A stretch of 64,000 nucleotides of DNA from Chrysomallon squamiferum (taxonomy: Eukaryota; Mollusca; Gastropoda; Neomphalida; Peltospiridae). The translations under genes and the position numbers were made by a program. The notes under the pieces were generated by a model. The model was not told the DNA's origin. It searched no databases and was given only the letters and a program-made list of their open reading frames with translations. Positions 23,413-54,544 of this stretch are shown here, piece by piece. Position 1 is the first letter of the stretch. Every line of letters begins with the position of its first letter. The stretch lies in the NCBI GenBank assembly GCA_012295275.1, contig CM022679.1, positions 18,910,842 to 18,974,841 of the forward strand, read 5' to 3'.

Positions 23413-23431
23413 CTTATTATTATTATTATTA
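23346..23431. repeat. (TTA)n microsatellite
   Basis: The array carries one ATCTTA interruption. Confidence 0.9.
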
Positions 23432-23870
23432 AAGCTCCTGTATATTAACTGATGATAAACACAACAGGACATAATAAAAACATTGCGTCTCAAAAGGGAT
23501 CTGCGGAAATAAATTGGTTACAGAACTGAGAAAAACCTATTACAAGTTTATACCATGGGAGGCAAGTAAGACAAACAAGCAGTTTCTGAGGTACGAGTTT
23601 TATCCCTTGCAATAGATCTTTAATAAAAAATAAAAAAGAACAAATAACAACGATTCAGTGTTTTATTTATTACAATTTTATGCATCTCGCTCAGTTGAAA
23701 TCACATATACTCGTTGTACTGATGACTGGCAGAAACAACTTTTATATATTTTGTGAAAAATAAGCGTAATTATTACATCATTAAATATTGCTATCATTTT
23801 ACTGATAGAACATAATAATATCTAATAAATATGATCTGTAAAAAAAGAAGAAAAATATTTACCTAATAAT

Positions 23871-23873
23871 AAC

Positions 23874-23919
<46 letters not shown>
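23871..23919. repeat. (AAT)n microsatellite
   Basis: The array is near-perfect. Confidence 0.9.
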
Positions 23920-23920
<1 letters not shown>

Positions 23921-24382
23921 AATCAGAAAGATATAATTAAAAAGGAAACCCAAACAACCAAATAACATTCCATGCAAATGATATCATATTATAACAAGGG
24001 AATAATGAACTACTTTAAACAATAAATAAATAGATAAATAAATAAATAAACAAACAAATACTGTTAGATAAATTAATCTTAATCACCTGACCTGCCTATT
24101 CTTCAATGTCGAAAACTATTTTTGAACGTAAATACAAAATTATTATCATAGAACAAAGCCAAAAACAGTAGGGTATGCTCTCACCATCCTATTTGACGAT
24201 GTCCTCATAAAAAACTGCTCATAATGAGAAAACTAATCAGTCCAGTTAATTAATTAATCTTAAGGTTAATTTTTTCATAAATATATATTAATTACTTTAC
24301 TAGATGACTCAGTGACAAATGTAAAAAAAAAAAATAAAAATAATAATACTAATAAAAATAATAATAATAATAAAAAAAAAAA

Positions 24383-24418
<36 letters not shown>

Positions 24419-24675
24419 TAAAAATATTAAAAATAAATAGCACCTGGTGAATGCTTGTATTGTTAAGTTAATAAATACTGTATTGAACATGTGACTGTAT
24501 TAGTTTGTTGAAGTTGCAAATAACCAACAGTGACGTTCTCAGATTTCATTATAATGCAAACATTTATGTCAATTAATCTAATAACCATTAATGTTGAAAT
24601 ATCTAAGATTAAAATTCTGATGATTTATCGATTCATTCAGCTGGTCATACATTATCGATCACATTTTGAAACACA

Positions 24676-24785
24676 CAAAAGAACTAACAAGATAAGAGAT
24701 CACACCCAGTTGTTGTGGGTGGGGGGTATTTTATTGCTGGTGGTTTTATCTTTTTCAGTTATAACAAAAACAGAAAGTTGAAACA
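24676..24785 (+). repeat. Dispersed repeat, arm 1 of an inverted pair
   Basis: About 100 bases match the reverse complement of 27841-27955. Shared blocks include GATAAGAGATCACACCCAGT, TTATTGCTG and AGTTATAACAAAAAC. I estimate identity well above 80 percent by eye. No terminal repeats or coding capacity are visible. Confidence 0.75.
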
Positions 24786-25320
24786 AAAAAAAAGAATAAA
24801 GAAAGACAGATTTTGTTTTTAAACGCTCGGAAATAAACATATTAATGTACACTTATATATATTTTCTACTATTTATTTTAAACAAAAATTATGCACGTTA
24901 CTATTTATTTCTAATTTCATTAAAAAATCACATTAAAAGGTATATGCGACTTCATTTACGATGTCACAACACAAATTTTATATTTTTGTTCTTTATGTAA
25001 CAACTCATTTCATATTCAGTGCTACTCTGTTCAAAATGATGGCGCCTTGTGATCCATCTGGAAATTATGCTAGGGACCTTATGTAGAGAAAGACGTAGTA
25101 TTTATTATTTATTTAGTAAATTGATAAACTTTGACTGAATGTATTTATCTTGTAAACGTCCTTTAAAACTACTTAATGGAAGTATTTACATAAAAGTAAA
25201 CAAACAAACAAACAAACAAACAGACAAATAAATGAATGAATGAAAGAATAAATAAATAAATAAAAGAGAATACGTGTATTAAAATAAATAAATAGCTAAA
25301 ATAAAGTAAAATTAAATAAA

Positions 25321-25342
25321 AATAAAATAAAATAAAATAAAA

Positions 25343-25377
<35 letters not shown>

Positions 25378-25380
25378 ATA
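25321..25380. repeat. (TAAAA)n / (TAAA)n microsatellite
   Basis: Five-base AAAAT units pass into four-base AAAT units. Confidence 0.9.
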
Positions 25381-25571
25381 CAAAGACGCCTACAAACAAA
25401 GTAATAAATTTCACAACCAAAAACAACAACACAAATAATTCTTCTCAGACTGACTATATTTGATAAAGAACATTTTATTGAAGAGCAAATTAACAATGAA
25501 ATTCTGAAAAAAGTAGTATTCTATTCTTGATCTATAATATACTTATATAGATATATAGATAGATGATGATG

Positions 25572-25689
<118 letters not shown>

Positions 25690-25851
25690 ATAAATGGAAC
25701 AGGAAATCTCAAATACTGAATTAATCAGCTGCATCAGGGAGCATAAACAAATATAAATCCAGGCTTTTAGTTTCATCTAAAACATTTCTATAATCTACAA
25801 TTAATCTACGACAGGACTATCATTCTATGAAATTAAATAAAATAAAGTCAC

Positions 25852-25930
25852 ACACACACACGTGAGCGCGCGCGCGTGCACTCACACACACACACACACA
25901 AACACACACAGAGACACACACATACACAAA
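25852..25930. repeat. CA-rich repeat with a CG core
   Basis: CA units surround GAGCGCGCGCGCGTG, a short CpG-rich alternating tract. Confidence 0.85.
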
Positions 25931-26316
25931 CACACAGAAACACACGGGTTTGACCTCACTAATCCAGCAAGCTTCGGACAAGACAGGTGCCGAAGAAAAG
26001 GATTGTCCGAATCAGTGCAACTTAGGGAAAACTTAAATTCAGCATTGTTGGATCTCTTTATGACAAAATGCTAGGCCTTGTTGTTTTTTGTTTTGTTTAT
26101 CACATTAACACCTTTTGTTGCAGGTGCGCTGGTGCTGCCATAGCTGGTCAAAGGAGACTTTGCAAAGTAATGACGGCCAGATTGAAATCAGCGATCTGAA
26201 CTGTCGTTGTTGACGAACTAGTGAATGCTGGACTAGTCCAACCTGTATTTATAGCTTGAATTATATGTGGACCAGACATAAATAAAACTGAAGTCTATCA
26301 TTCAAGTCGGCCATGT

Positions 26317-42187
<15,871 letters not shown>

Positions 42188-42579
42188 AACACAATCATAT
42201 TATTATATGTAAAATTCAGTAACATAGGGAATGATGAAAGACAGTCCTCTTTTAACACATATCTGTCGCGTCTCCTGTAGTCAGACAAACTCTCTTCTGA
42301 CGTTATTTCTACATTCTATCAATTCATTTAGCAGCTCAGTGTAAGAGTTATGTAGTGTCATTGCGGAATTGAAACGTCAGTCTTATATATTTCTTTTAAT
42401 GACCTCGTAACTGCCTTTTGGTGTTGAAATCGTATTTTTTATTTTTTATTTTTTATTTTTTGTCAGCTTCATCGAGTTACGTCTTAGTCTATCTGAAATA
42501 AAGAAAAACAGAAAAAAACATAAATATATTAAATTACAAAACTGAAGCATTTCTGAAATGATCAGATAGTGCGCATATC

Positions 42580-42770
42580 TTCCATAAATGCGTTTTACGT
42601 TAAAAGTTAAATAAAGTGATTTCCATTAATACATTTTAATTTAGAAGTTAAGTATTTATTGAAATAATTTGGTAATACACAGATTTCCATTAATATGTTT
42701 TACTTTAAAACGATAAATTGTATGTAGGATAAATATGCTGCATTAATACAGTACAATATAAAGTATTTAA
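42580..42770. repeat. Decayed tandem repeat
   Basis: The motif TTCCATWAATRYRTTTTA followed by a T/A-rich AAAGTTAA-like segment recurs three times (about 42580, 42621 and 42687), with a weaker fourth near 42740. The spacing is uneven. Confidence 0.45.
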
Positions 42771-45700
42771 AAATTATGGTAAATCTTCTATAACATAAAG
42801 TGGAAATAAAATAATTTTGAGGTAAGTAATAAGATATAATTTCGATGATACGTTGTTTTAAAAGAACGGAAGTAGTATAAGACGAGAAACAAATTTAAAC
42901 ATAAATATATTTAAAGTACCAAGTTTTCTACTCTGTATATGTTCTGTGAATTTAAACCATCACATATCACAGTGAGCTAAGTCAGCCATTCTGTAAACTT
43001 GTTATATGTCTTAAGTAAAGGTTCTAATTCATAACTCGGAAGAGACAACTCGTCACTTGGACAGTTCTTGGAACAAATTAGTTGAAATCTGGTTTCTTTC
43101 AAACATATCGTTTGTAACTGGTTATACAAATAAGTGTATGAAACAGAAAGTGAGTCAGTTTTTCTTTTTAATGTGTGTTTATAGCATGTATGACTGTATA
43201 TATGTATGTATGTACTTGCATATGAGTACGTGGTTTGTCTAGCTTTCTGTGTGTGTGTTTGTGTTGTGTAATGGAATATTTTTAATTATTCTCATTCAAC
43301 AGGAGCATTATAATTCAAACAATATTATTTCAAACTATTTGTTTATAAAATATTAGACATTGCCTGTATTAGCTATAAAAACAGCCGTAGTTGAGTCAAT
43401 CATGATTATATTCCGCGATAAATAAAAGCTGAAGTTCCATAATAAATAAAAACTGGACTGCCTATCTCTTATATTAGATTTATGTTGTTGTTAAGAATGA
43501 TATAGATTAAATTTACTGGTGCGATAAAATTCTGTACGGTATCGGGTTTATTATCCATCGTTTATTGCTCATTAGTGTGGTTATCTTTCGCGATTTTTCT
43601 TTCTCGCTTTCTCTTTCACCGACATTGTTTATTTCAGTTTTGCACAGTAATCACCAACACAGCCATATGCAGTCATACGTTATATGCATGTACATACACA
43701 AAAAGAACCTTTTGCTATTACAGTCAACATTTTTCTGCTGGGTTTTCAAAGATTGTGATATTTATTTTCATATTTAAAGTATGCTGCGTCTAATAAAATC
43801 CCTGATATTTCCTCTCATATGGTTATACAAGATATAGCTGTTCGACATGCAGTAACAAATGTTCTTTGTTCATTTCTCATTGTGTTACAGCTTCTGAACG
43901 TATATCAGTAATAATAATTCGCTTTCTGGTTCTCTCTCCCTCCCAATCGGAGAGGGTATACATTTTAATTTAGTATTAGAAAATACTGGTCGGATGAAAC
44001 AATGTCAGAATAACAAAAACGTTTAGAAGTCATCTTCTCTATTGAATGTCTGCTGTGATTTTTTTGATTGATCAGTAATGTCCTTTCATTATCCGTTTCT
44101 TTTTCGATTCAATAACCTTCCAATAATATTCCGGATATGATTCCTTCGCAGCGACCAAAATAATCTAGACGTAATGAATTTTCTAAGAAAAACTTGATGG
44201 CATTTCGTGATATCATCTAGACAGACAGAGATGAAAAATCGTCTGTAATGGCTGAAATGTGGCTGGCGACTGATAATTACATACGTTATCACTTATTGTG
44301 GTCATACAACAGGTAATCATGCAAATATTACGTAATTATTTTTCACTGTAGAAGAGTAACACAGCGTTTTTTTAATTTTTGCAGATTTTGCTTATTAATT
44401 TTAACGGAATAGTAAAAATAATATTCATGCAACTGCAGGAACTGTCAAGTCCATATTTTCATTTTAAACTTTTCTTTAATAGTGTTATAAAACAAACGTT
44501 TTTGATTGAGATAAAGTCTTTTAATTAAGATTCGGAAAAAGAAATAATTGCCAAACTAAAGTATAGATAAACTTATGATGTAATGCAATATAATAAACAT
44601 ATATAAAATGTAAACATGATCAATGTCTGGAATAAATTATTTGTTTATACTAAGCTTGGTTTTTATTAATTTATCTTGCGATTATGAAAATTAGCATGCA
44701 ATACTGAAAAATGACATTTCTTGCATTTTTTAAGTATCATACAAATACAAATTTTACTGACTTGATATCTGTTGAAATTCAGTGTTTTGGGGGGCCTATA
44801 CATTCATCGTTCTTTCATATTTTTTTTTTTTTTTCAAATCAATCTTTTAACGAAACGTGCCTTGCAAACCTAAGAACCATTTCCTTTACTGATGTTTTCT
44901 AAACAGTGCCCGAACTCTATACTCTTCACATTCAATTAAAAATATTTTTTACTTTTCGATATTCACTGCTACACTGACACAAGAATGTGCATCATTCTTG
45001 AGAGCTTTATCACTCAAATGATTGTTTTGAATCACTGAAGAAATGCCATCTCATATAATTACTATATGTGTTTTAAATCACTTACGTAATTTTCTTACGA
45101 GACGTTTACGTCTTATGCCAGCTCCACTGTTCTGTACGATGACACCTGTAAGTTTCAGACTAAGTTGAACATAACGGTTCTATTTTCGGCTAAATTATAA
45201 CATTAGATTAAAAAAAAAAAAAAACGAATAAACTTCTGGTAAAAAATGATCCCTTAATAAAAACACAAATATTAAAAATAAAAAATGGTATATAGGTAGA
45301 ACATCACTAAGAAAGAAAAGAATAACTATAAGAGAATTTTGTAAACAGCCGCTCAAAACAATAAAAACAACAGTAAGAACAAATAATTAATAAAATATAC
45401 ATGCTTAGATTTATAGCCGCACGCAAACACACACATCCAATTATATATCAGTATACTAAGTTCACACATACTTATATTCATTTACATACATACGCGCGAG
45501 TGCACACACACATACACACACATATCATATATACATCATGCATATATACGCATATACATACATACATATGTATACATACAAAACAATAAAACATAAATGT
45601 GATACAAACCCACATTAAATAGTGAAATTAGGACTTCTACTCACTAGAATTCCACAAAAAGTAAATTCACAATAAACTATATCAAGCCACACACGATAAT

Positions 45701-46109
45701 ACGATTAAAAATGTATAAACAGATACATCATCAAGTCTATATCACACGACCAGGTGAACACGCTTTGTTAATATGTAAATAAAGATAAACTAAACTGCTG
45801 TTCCAGAGAATCAATACTTCAATATGTATTAAGAAAACAATAAAACCTGCCAGTGTACGGCTCTTACCATCTGTTCGTTATACTTAAACACATTCTTGTG
45901 TTGTTAGAAGCTAATACCAGATACACAATATTTATTAACAGTAATTTATATTAAACCTAACAGACTTATAAGTTATTTTCGTATGGAAATTCAATTACAC
46001 TTACGTCCAGATAAAATGAATTGTAAAGAGTTAATTTATTTTTTCAGGAATTCAAATAAATCAGCCCAGATGTTGATACGAACATACATTGCTATAAGTG
46101 AACCGAGAC

Positions 46110-46262
46110 CTAAACGTGTGTGTGCGTGTGTGTGTTTGTGTGTTAACTGTGTGTGTGTTTGTGTGTTAACTGTGTGTGTGTTTGTGTGTTAACTGTGTGT
46201 GTGTTTTAACTGTGTGTGTGTGTTAACTGTGTTTGTGTGTTAACTGTGTGTGTGTGTGTGGA
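46110..46262. repeat. GT-rich minisatellite with GTTAACTG units
   Basis: GTGT runs are interrupted at least six times by GTTAACTG or TTTTAACTG at roughly 17-22 base intervals. Confidence 0.8.
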
Positions 46263-47196
46263 TGTTAACTGGAGCGAAGGTTCATGTGTGTGGGGATGTG
46301 TATGAACACTCCAGTACACACACATTGTTCTATAGTTCACTGCACTGGGTAACAATGAAGTGACAGCAGGTGTTTGAGTGTTTAACAGCCGTTATAAAGT
46401 ATTATATTTTAATTTTTCTACGTTTTTTATACTTATTGTAGATGAGGTCAGGTGACAGACACCACAATACGTATTTAGAAAGACAATCTCTGCAGAGTGG
46501 TTTCGCTCTGATACAGTTGTACAAACATGAAATAATATATTGAAATACACTATATTTAAAAACCAAATGAATTACATCAATATGACATCAATCAATATTC
46601 CTCGACTGTCTCTTCTATTTGTATACCTGTCTGTCTGTCTGTATCAGTATTTGCTATTTGCTTATACATATACATCATGTTATCCTGCCGTTCATCTCAC
46701 AGTCCACATATCTGTCTATGTGTTTCAGTCCATCGATCTACTTGTCTGACTGTTGCCTCTGTCGATAGCTGTGTACACGTACATATCCATAATTTCAAAA
46801 GGAACAACAAACAATAATATTTTGCTGTTTATTAATAAAATGAATACTGAATTTTAGAAAGAAGTTTTAAAAAAGAAGAAAAATAACAAAATAAAATAAA
46901 ATAAAATAAAATAAATAAATAATCTTAAGAAAAAAGAAAACTCGAAGAAAATATAATTAAATCATGAAAAATATCTAAGGTAAGATGAAACCAGCTAAAC
47001 TGTTTTATGAAACACAGATCATTTCAGTCATCGGAAGATAACGAAGTGTTCAGTCTCTCTGTCTTCCCATGAGCTTTTAGAATTCACTCCAATTTACTTT
47101 TGTTTGACAGAATTTCTGACTGTGGTTAGCATAATTGGACCCACGAGGATCTCATTTGCCATTCTAGATTAACAGAAGGAAACGAGAGAAAAAGAT

Positions 47197-47326
<130 letters not shown>

Positions 47327-47739
47327 GTGTAGATACGAATACATGTAGTCATCAAACAATATTAATAGAGGTTTTTTTTCCTTTTTCTTTTCTTTTTCTT
47401 TTTTCTGTTTTTAGTGAAGAATATTCAGTTTCAAAGTCCAGAATGAGGGAAACACTAAAGTCACTTGTCAATTTTCTTGAGATTTTTGGAACATTGGCAT
47501 TAATAGGCTCTGTAAATGGATTTTCAGAAAGAAAAAAAAAACGTATTATAAAATGATAATAAAAATTAAAATAAAACACAATGAAAGGAAGATAATTCCT
47601 CAAAGCAGATGGAAATTAATAAGGCCCGACAAAATATTATACAGCTTTAAGAATAGAGAAAAAACATAAACAAATCTTTAAAGAAACATTTTTTTGTTGC
47701 CTTTCGTGCCACACATATACATTCATACATAGAATAAAC

Positions 47740-47872
47740 ATAAATACACATACATACATTATAAAATACATACGTACATACTTACATACATACTTACATA
47801 CATACTTACATACATACTTACATACATAGATACATACATACATGCATCCATATATACATCCATATATACATC
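47740..47872. repeat. (TACA)n array with a TACTTACA higher-order unit
   Basis: TACATACATACT blocks repeat four times inside a longer TACA array. Confidence 0.85.
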
Positions 47873-50681
47873 CACACATATCCTGACATTTGTGAGGATA
47901 TGATAAGAGTTTGTCCTGTTATACCAAATCGTTCGCTAATAATACTGTCAAAATGCAGAATGTAATCAGACAACTGAAATGCACACTCACACATTTTATA
48001 AAATACAGATTTAGAGATAAAAGTATGATGGAAACGAAATCCCTTAACCTAACTGAATGAAAGTTAACAATACAGCATTGAATTAATATTTTAATATATG
48101 AATATGTTTGGATATATCTAATTCATTCACATATATAATATGTCTCTCCTTTTGCTATACTTTTACTTACACTAAGTAAACTGGGAGAAGCAGTTTTAAT
48201 TTTCTTTCAGTTATTATGCTGTATAACTTGTTGCTCATTATAACTGATAATCACTGTTTCTGTAACTAGCACACCTACTGATAATTTACTTGTGATCACT
48301 GATTGTAACCGATTATAAAAGCACATCATTTTAGGAAAGGTTATATTAAAATTTATTTGCATATTACTTAGGGCTAATGAATTATATACTTAATATTTTA
48401 ATATAAAAATCACAAGTGCGCTGCTGTTACTTTAAAAATATACGGAGCTGTTAAAAATATTATTTAATTTGTCACTCAGTACGGCTTATTATCTTCCTTT
48501 GTCACATTCTATATATCAGCGCTGTCATTAGTGTTTTTGACGCTTTTGTTTTTACCATACTAATGATTATTAATCTTACGAAACCGTGATAAATATTGTC
48601 GTTCTGCAAAAGTTACGTATACATTATTACACTAAATCTGTTCTGTATCGACAACAGACAAAATTAAACTAAATTGGCTAAAAAAAAACTATCAAGATGA
48701 ATGGTCATCTGTTACCAAGTCAGTGGTATAAATTTGGTAGAAATGGCGTGTATCTTGTGAATTGTTCACTCTAAAAGAGATTCTTTTACAACGATTTCAT
48801 GAGTCCCATCAGATTCGCTGATTATCGCTTAGTAACCCGAATGAGATATGAATATTCAGATATCCGGCAGGCAAAATCGGTTGTGAATTCACTTCTTTAA
48901 AAAAAAAATCTTTCCTCCTCTTGCTGGCAGTATCACACGCAAATACGAGATCAATTCGTAACATAATAAAAATAAATGGGTCTCGCATGATAAATAAGAA
49001 AGTACAAAGTGACTAAAATAGATGTCAGTTGTAATTTGTCGTTTGTCATTTGTCATGACCCGATGGTTAACTCGAACAAATATTTGTAAACGCAACGACA
49101 AGACAACAGATAACAGACGGGGAGATACGAGTGAATAAGTTGTGAAAGGTTTTACTAAGAAAAAAAAGAGAATGATATGGCATAACGAAACTCCACTAGT
49201 TTAAAAGTAAAGCGGAAAAGAGATAAAAAGAAAGTGAAAACGTATATTTAAATAAATTTAAAATATAGTTAGGTAGGAAGGTAGATAGAGGCACATATGA
49301 AGAAAAAAGATAACGACTTAAATTCATAGAAAGAGATAGACGATAAAAAGACTGAGGATTAAGATAAAGTAACTTTATTAACTGCAGTTAAAAAAGGCAA
49401 TAAATAAAAGAATTCTAAAAACTGAATTATACAGTTTTAATTTTTTGTTTTAATCCAATTTAATATTTTTAAATGACAAACATTAAAACACAAATAAAAA
49501 GAATTTTAATTAAGAGAAACCTTTTTTTCAAAATGCATATATATTCATTAATTGTATAGCTTTTATAGAGTAAATTGTTTTTCGTTAGAATGTTGGCAGT
49601 TTGTACACCAGTAAAATGCTAAACAACTGACCTGACATAGAAATAACGAACCCAACACTGACAAACCATTTGGGAAAATCGCCATACTTTTGTGATTAAT
49701 GTCTGCAGACATTTCGGCATACACAAGTTGATTGTCTGGCTGACATTATCATCTGTTCAATGGCAAATATTTATGTATAGCAGTTCGTTATCAGATGTAT
49801 ACACAGTGGGTGATAACGTTTCTTACTCTGAATACATGACAGACATTATATCTTCGAATTTTTTCCGCCCCTCTAGGTTCCGCTATGTTACGTCCACACC
49901 CTCAGCACACCACTATACCAATACCCTAGCGAGTAAACAGCGAACACAACATTTTCTTGTTAACCAAATTTGACAAAATTCAATTATAACACATATAGTA
50001 CCTAGATATCTTTCAGAAAGCAGATTGTTTTGTTCGTATATTTTATATTGTAGGTATATATGTCTATGTATGTTTGGTGTGCAGGTGAATGAGTGTCTAT
50101 ATAAACGCACACATACAAAATAATGTGCATAAAAACATGTATACATGTAGATATGTATATGTTGTGTGTGAATGAATATATTTGTGACAGAGATAATGAC
50201 AGAGTTAGATAACAATAAAGAGGGGTGAGAGAAATAATAAATACTGTGAGGTGGAGAAAGAGAGAGTGATAATGATAAAACAAATAAATAAAAAGGAACA
50301 AACAGATGTTTATAATATTCAATGAATTAATTAAAACATTTCACCTTTGTAATCTAAAAATATTTTGTAGTCATTATAAACATTCACACGTGTAGATCAA
50401 GTATTGAGATTGTGTAAATATACCTCTTAATAAATGTTGCATACATGTCTGCAAATGTTTTTTTTTTCTTTTTATGTAAATTTCTACACTAAGAATGTTT
50501 GATATTAAACCTGTTATTAACTTGTGTATTTAACCACCTGCTCTACATGTGGTCATGATATGTAAATGCGACATTTTTATACAAAGAATTAAACTTAATT
50601 ATAGCTAATTATACACAGTATGTCTATTACACATTACATCAGTCATTTGTATAATCGATGTTAGGATTATATGAGTCAGTT

Positions 50682-50799
<118 letters not shown>

Positions 50800-52938
50800 T
50801 GAAAGTAACCGAATCTATTCATACAAATAAATGCATATTTTAAAAGAAAAGAAAATATCCGATTATCTTCATATATATTTACTCAGTTTGTTTTTATGAT
50901 TTAATACAGAAACAAATTAATGGTGACGCTTCGGTAAACCTAAACCTGAAAAAAAAAAAAAAAAAAATAATAATAATAATAATAATAAATAAACAAATAA
51001 AAAATTGTCTAATATACGAAAAAATCTCTTTATGGAGTTAAATGCTTTGGAATAAGCCATAAAATCATACACTGCCTCTCTTTAAGTACGCATCCCAAAA
51101 ACATTAAGGGAAATTGTCGTCCTGAAAGTGTAAACGAAGACCCACTTAACGCTGCTGTCTGCGTCATGATACACAAATTACTGTGAGCATTATCTTGATT
51201 AAGAAATTAAGGTTACAAAGGACGTAATATATATTCCATAGTATACATTCAGTAGTTTATAAATATCGATTCATTAAATTCCATCAGTAATATCTGACAT
51301 AAATGACTGATTCTGATAGCACGGTTTCGCCCACATGATAAAGAAATCAAGTTAAATATAAAATATATAGCTGATGCAAGTTACATTTGTTGTATGTTTT
51401 ATTACTGATTATAAAGACATAATTATGTTTGTGTTACTTCTGTTGTAGTTATTAATATTTTATATTGACTTATTGGCGTATAGCCAGGTTTAAAGGTGGA
51501 AACAATTTAGCAGCCTTTATCCGCTGTACTCATAGAAAACATCTCCGGTTTACAGCTGAGAACTTCCTACTATTATTTAGTGTCAAGGTAAGTGAATGTT
51601 CATAATAAACCGGATATTCCACTCGATATTTTATGCGATCGCGCGTGCTTTAGGTGCGATATTTGACTCAGTTTTGTCAGCAGCAATTTAGCTTTTATCT
51701 TAGCAGTAGGTATCTGTGATTAAACACGTTAATACGGTCTTGTCAGCACAGCTGATAAATAACGACAATGGAGTTTTCAGTTCACGAGTGTCAAGTTGCA
51801 TTTTATTTATTTTTACATTTAAAGAGAAGAAAAAATGTCTGTTTATTGAATTAAATCATGAAATAATTGGTGGATACATGAACAAATATATGTGATTAAC
51901 TGTTATTTTTCAAAACAGTCTGATCTTCAAGAAAGAGAAACTCTTGCCTCACCCTGATATAAGTTGTTACGTAATGTTTATCTAATTACGTTTTCTCCAC
52001 TTGACTGACACAGGTTAATTTAAGTTATAAGCAATGAGTCTAACTGTCGACATTTTTGTTCTGTTTGGAGGATAAATACATACTGATTAATAATTTTGAG
52101 GCATGTTAATGAACGGTGGTGTTGGTGGAAATAGTATTAGTAGAGGTAGCAGTGGTAGTTGTATTAATAACAGCAATAGCAGTGGCAGGAGCAGCAGTAG
52201 CAGTAGCAGTGACGTGATGGCGGTAGTGGTCATGTAGGAATTTAAGCTTGCTTTAGGTAGGTTAAAGAAAGATTAGAGAATAAAAATGCAGTGATGGTAG
52301 TAGTAATGAAAATAAATAATAAACATATTTTTAAAAAGAACTACTACATCCATATATTTTACTGTTAACGGAAATATGTGACTCGGTATCCAGTGATAAC
52401 GTTAAAAAATAGAGTCACTGGTGCAATGTATACTAAGAAAAGTACATACAATAACATATGATAAATCACTTGAGAAAAACTAGTTGGAAGGTGATATTAT
52501 AATATGTGGGCGTGTAAGAGATCGAACTTCACTACGCACACGTGTACCTTCAGACGCACTGTTATTTTAAAATTCAACCGCCGATTATTTTCGGTAATGT
52601 TGCAAAATCGATATTAAATCAATTAATCGAGATGTGTTTGAATTACTGATTATAATCGTTTCACCAGTCCGCCAGTCCATGTGACATGGAGTAATTCCTC
52701 GGAGGAAAGCAAATACAAGCAGGGTTCCAAACAAACCAGGTTCCGTTATGGCTATTAAGTCAAGTTGGTAATTCAGCTTTTTCATAACCAAAAAATGTTA
52801 TGTGACATTTTGTCTGATTGGAATTTTGAAATTCTGATGAACCTGTCAATATTTAAGTCAACTTTTGAGCCAGAGATCAGACGCGTGTTATGGAAGCGAT
52901 TTTCATTCAGATATGTAAGACAGAAGCTTTTTGCATTT

Positions 52939-52946
52939 TGACGTCA
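52939..52946. promoter_or_regulatory. CRE palindrome
   Basis: A perfect TGACGTCA stands alone. No gene start is recognised nearby. Confidence 0.25.
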
Positions 52947-53106
52947 AATCCCCCGTTAGCAAATTACTTCAATGTTGTTAGAACGGAAAGTGATAAAAAC
53001 AGTTAGCCAAAGTTTTCTTGTTTCTTTCTCATTTTTTCAGTGTCTGATCATAACGGTAAAAATAAAGAAATAATTAAAAAATCAAGCGTGACATCAGACT
53101 CTATCG

Positions 53107-53150
<44 letters not shown>

Positions 53151-53163
53151 TATCATTATTATT
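53107..53163. repeat. (TTA)n microsatellite
   Basis: It grades into TTG triplets to 53190. Confidence 0.9.
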
Positions 53164-54388
53164 GTTGTTGCTGTTGTTGTTGTTATTATCATTCAGTTAT
53201 GTAATAGTAGTAGTAGAAGTTATAACAATATTAATAATAATAACAGCAATATATGGTAAGGGTATCAAATATTTAAAAATAGTTCAATAAATAATAATTA
53301 ATATTATAATAATAATAATAAGAAGAAGACTAAAAGATAAATAAATAAATAAACAAGAAAGAAAAACAATCATGATAATTTCATTGAAAACCAAATAATA
53401 ATTCGAATTAAAACACTACTCAAAACTAAAAACTAAAACAAAACAGAAGCATAAATGAAATATAATAAATTAACAAAGCAACAGCTATAATGTGTACATA
53501 TATACCGAAACAAAACTATAAACGAATAATATCTTTAAAAAAAAAACACAAAAAAATAGAAAAATAAGAAAAAAGAAAAACCAACAACAACTAAACAAGT
53601 AAGGTAACTGGTTTTTTTTCCTTCTATTTATATATATATCCATGCATACAACAAAGATGGAAATGCTAAAGTAAGTAACAAATCAAGGATTACTCTTCCA
53701 GCACGACTTTTTCTCAGATATTCCACGTTTTTATCACTTTTCAAATAAAATCATTTTATGGCAACGGTTTTCCACTTAATGTTAAAAGCTAACGGTAACG
53801 AAGCGTTGCGGCTTTAAACGAGATACTTTAATTACTGAGTAGAGTTTTCTGATTTGCTTCCTCCTTCTCCTTTCAAGTTAAATAATATGCCCAGTTCCTT
53901 AACAAATTGATGGAGATATCTCAACATATTGCATAGCGACTCTGTTGTTTCTTAATAAAACAGACATTTTTCATTAATCAAATCATCAAATGGAGAAATA
54001 AACCTTAAAATGTCTCTTGGCAAATTTAGAGTTCTGTATAAAATCTCTTGGTTTACTTTAATGTTTAAAATTGCATTCATGACTTTAAACGGAGAAACTC
54101 GGCCAGACTGTGTGTACACTGTTTTAGAAAAAATATTGTGGAGCAAGACTTGCTAAAAAAAATAAAAAATAAAAAATAAAAAGAAAAGTAGTTTTTACAT
54201 CATGTTAGGCTATTCCGTATAGTGCACACATTCATTTCGCCAATGTTTATATGTCACGAACTGAACCTTATAAAACTTATGCTCCAGAGAATAAAACAGG
54301 AATTAATTATAGAAGAGTGCATTTATGTTCAAGACAACTAAATCAAACTTAAAATATTTGTTGCTATCCATTTTTTATCTATACGCAT

Positions 54389-54544
54389 CTATGTATATGT
54401 ATGTATGTATGTATGTGTATGTATGTATGTATGTATGTATATTATTATGTATGTATATATGTATGTGTATGTATATATAAATAAGTATATATATGTATGT
54501 ATGTATGTATGTACCTATGTATGTGTGTGTGTGTGTGTGTGTGT
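54389..54544. repeat. (TATG)n and (GT)n array
   Basis: Imperfect TATG units end in a GT run. Confidence 0.85.

Noticed and set aside
24530-24781. Plus-strand open frame ending in a hydrophobic segment
   Set aside because: It overlaps the dispersed repeat arm, and the matching region in the other arm does not keep the frame.
44089-44292. Minus-strand open frame with basic residues (RRNHIRNIIGRLLNRKR)
   Set aside because: It is short and unrecognised, and I could not define a surrounding element.
47740-47872. Regular TACATACATACT blocks looking array-like
   Set aside because: This is a microsatellite with a higher-order unit. There are no distinct spacers, so it is not a CRISPR array.
49692-49973. 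Plus-strand 93-codon open frame
   Set aside because: No domain or splice partners were found, and the length is unremarkable in this much sequence.
52585-52791. Minus-strand open frame with DLIAITEPGLFGTLLVFAF
   Set aside because: Its composition is less biased than its neighbours', but no family is recognised and no partner exons are found.
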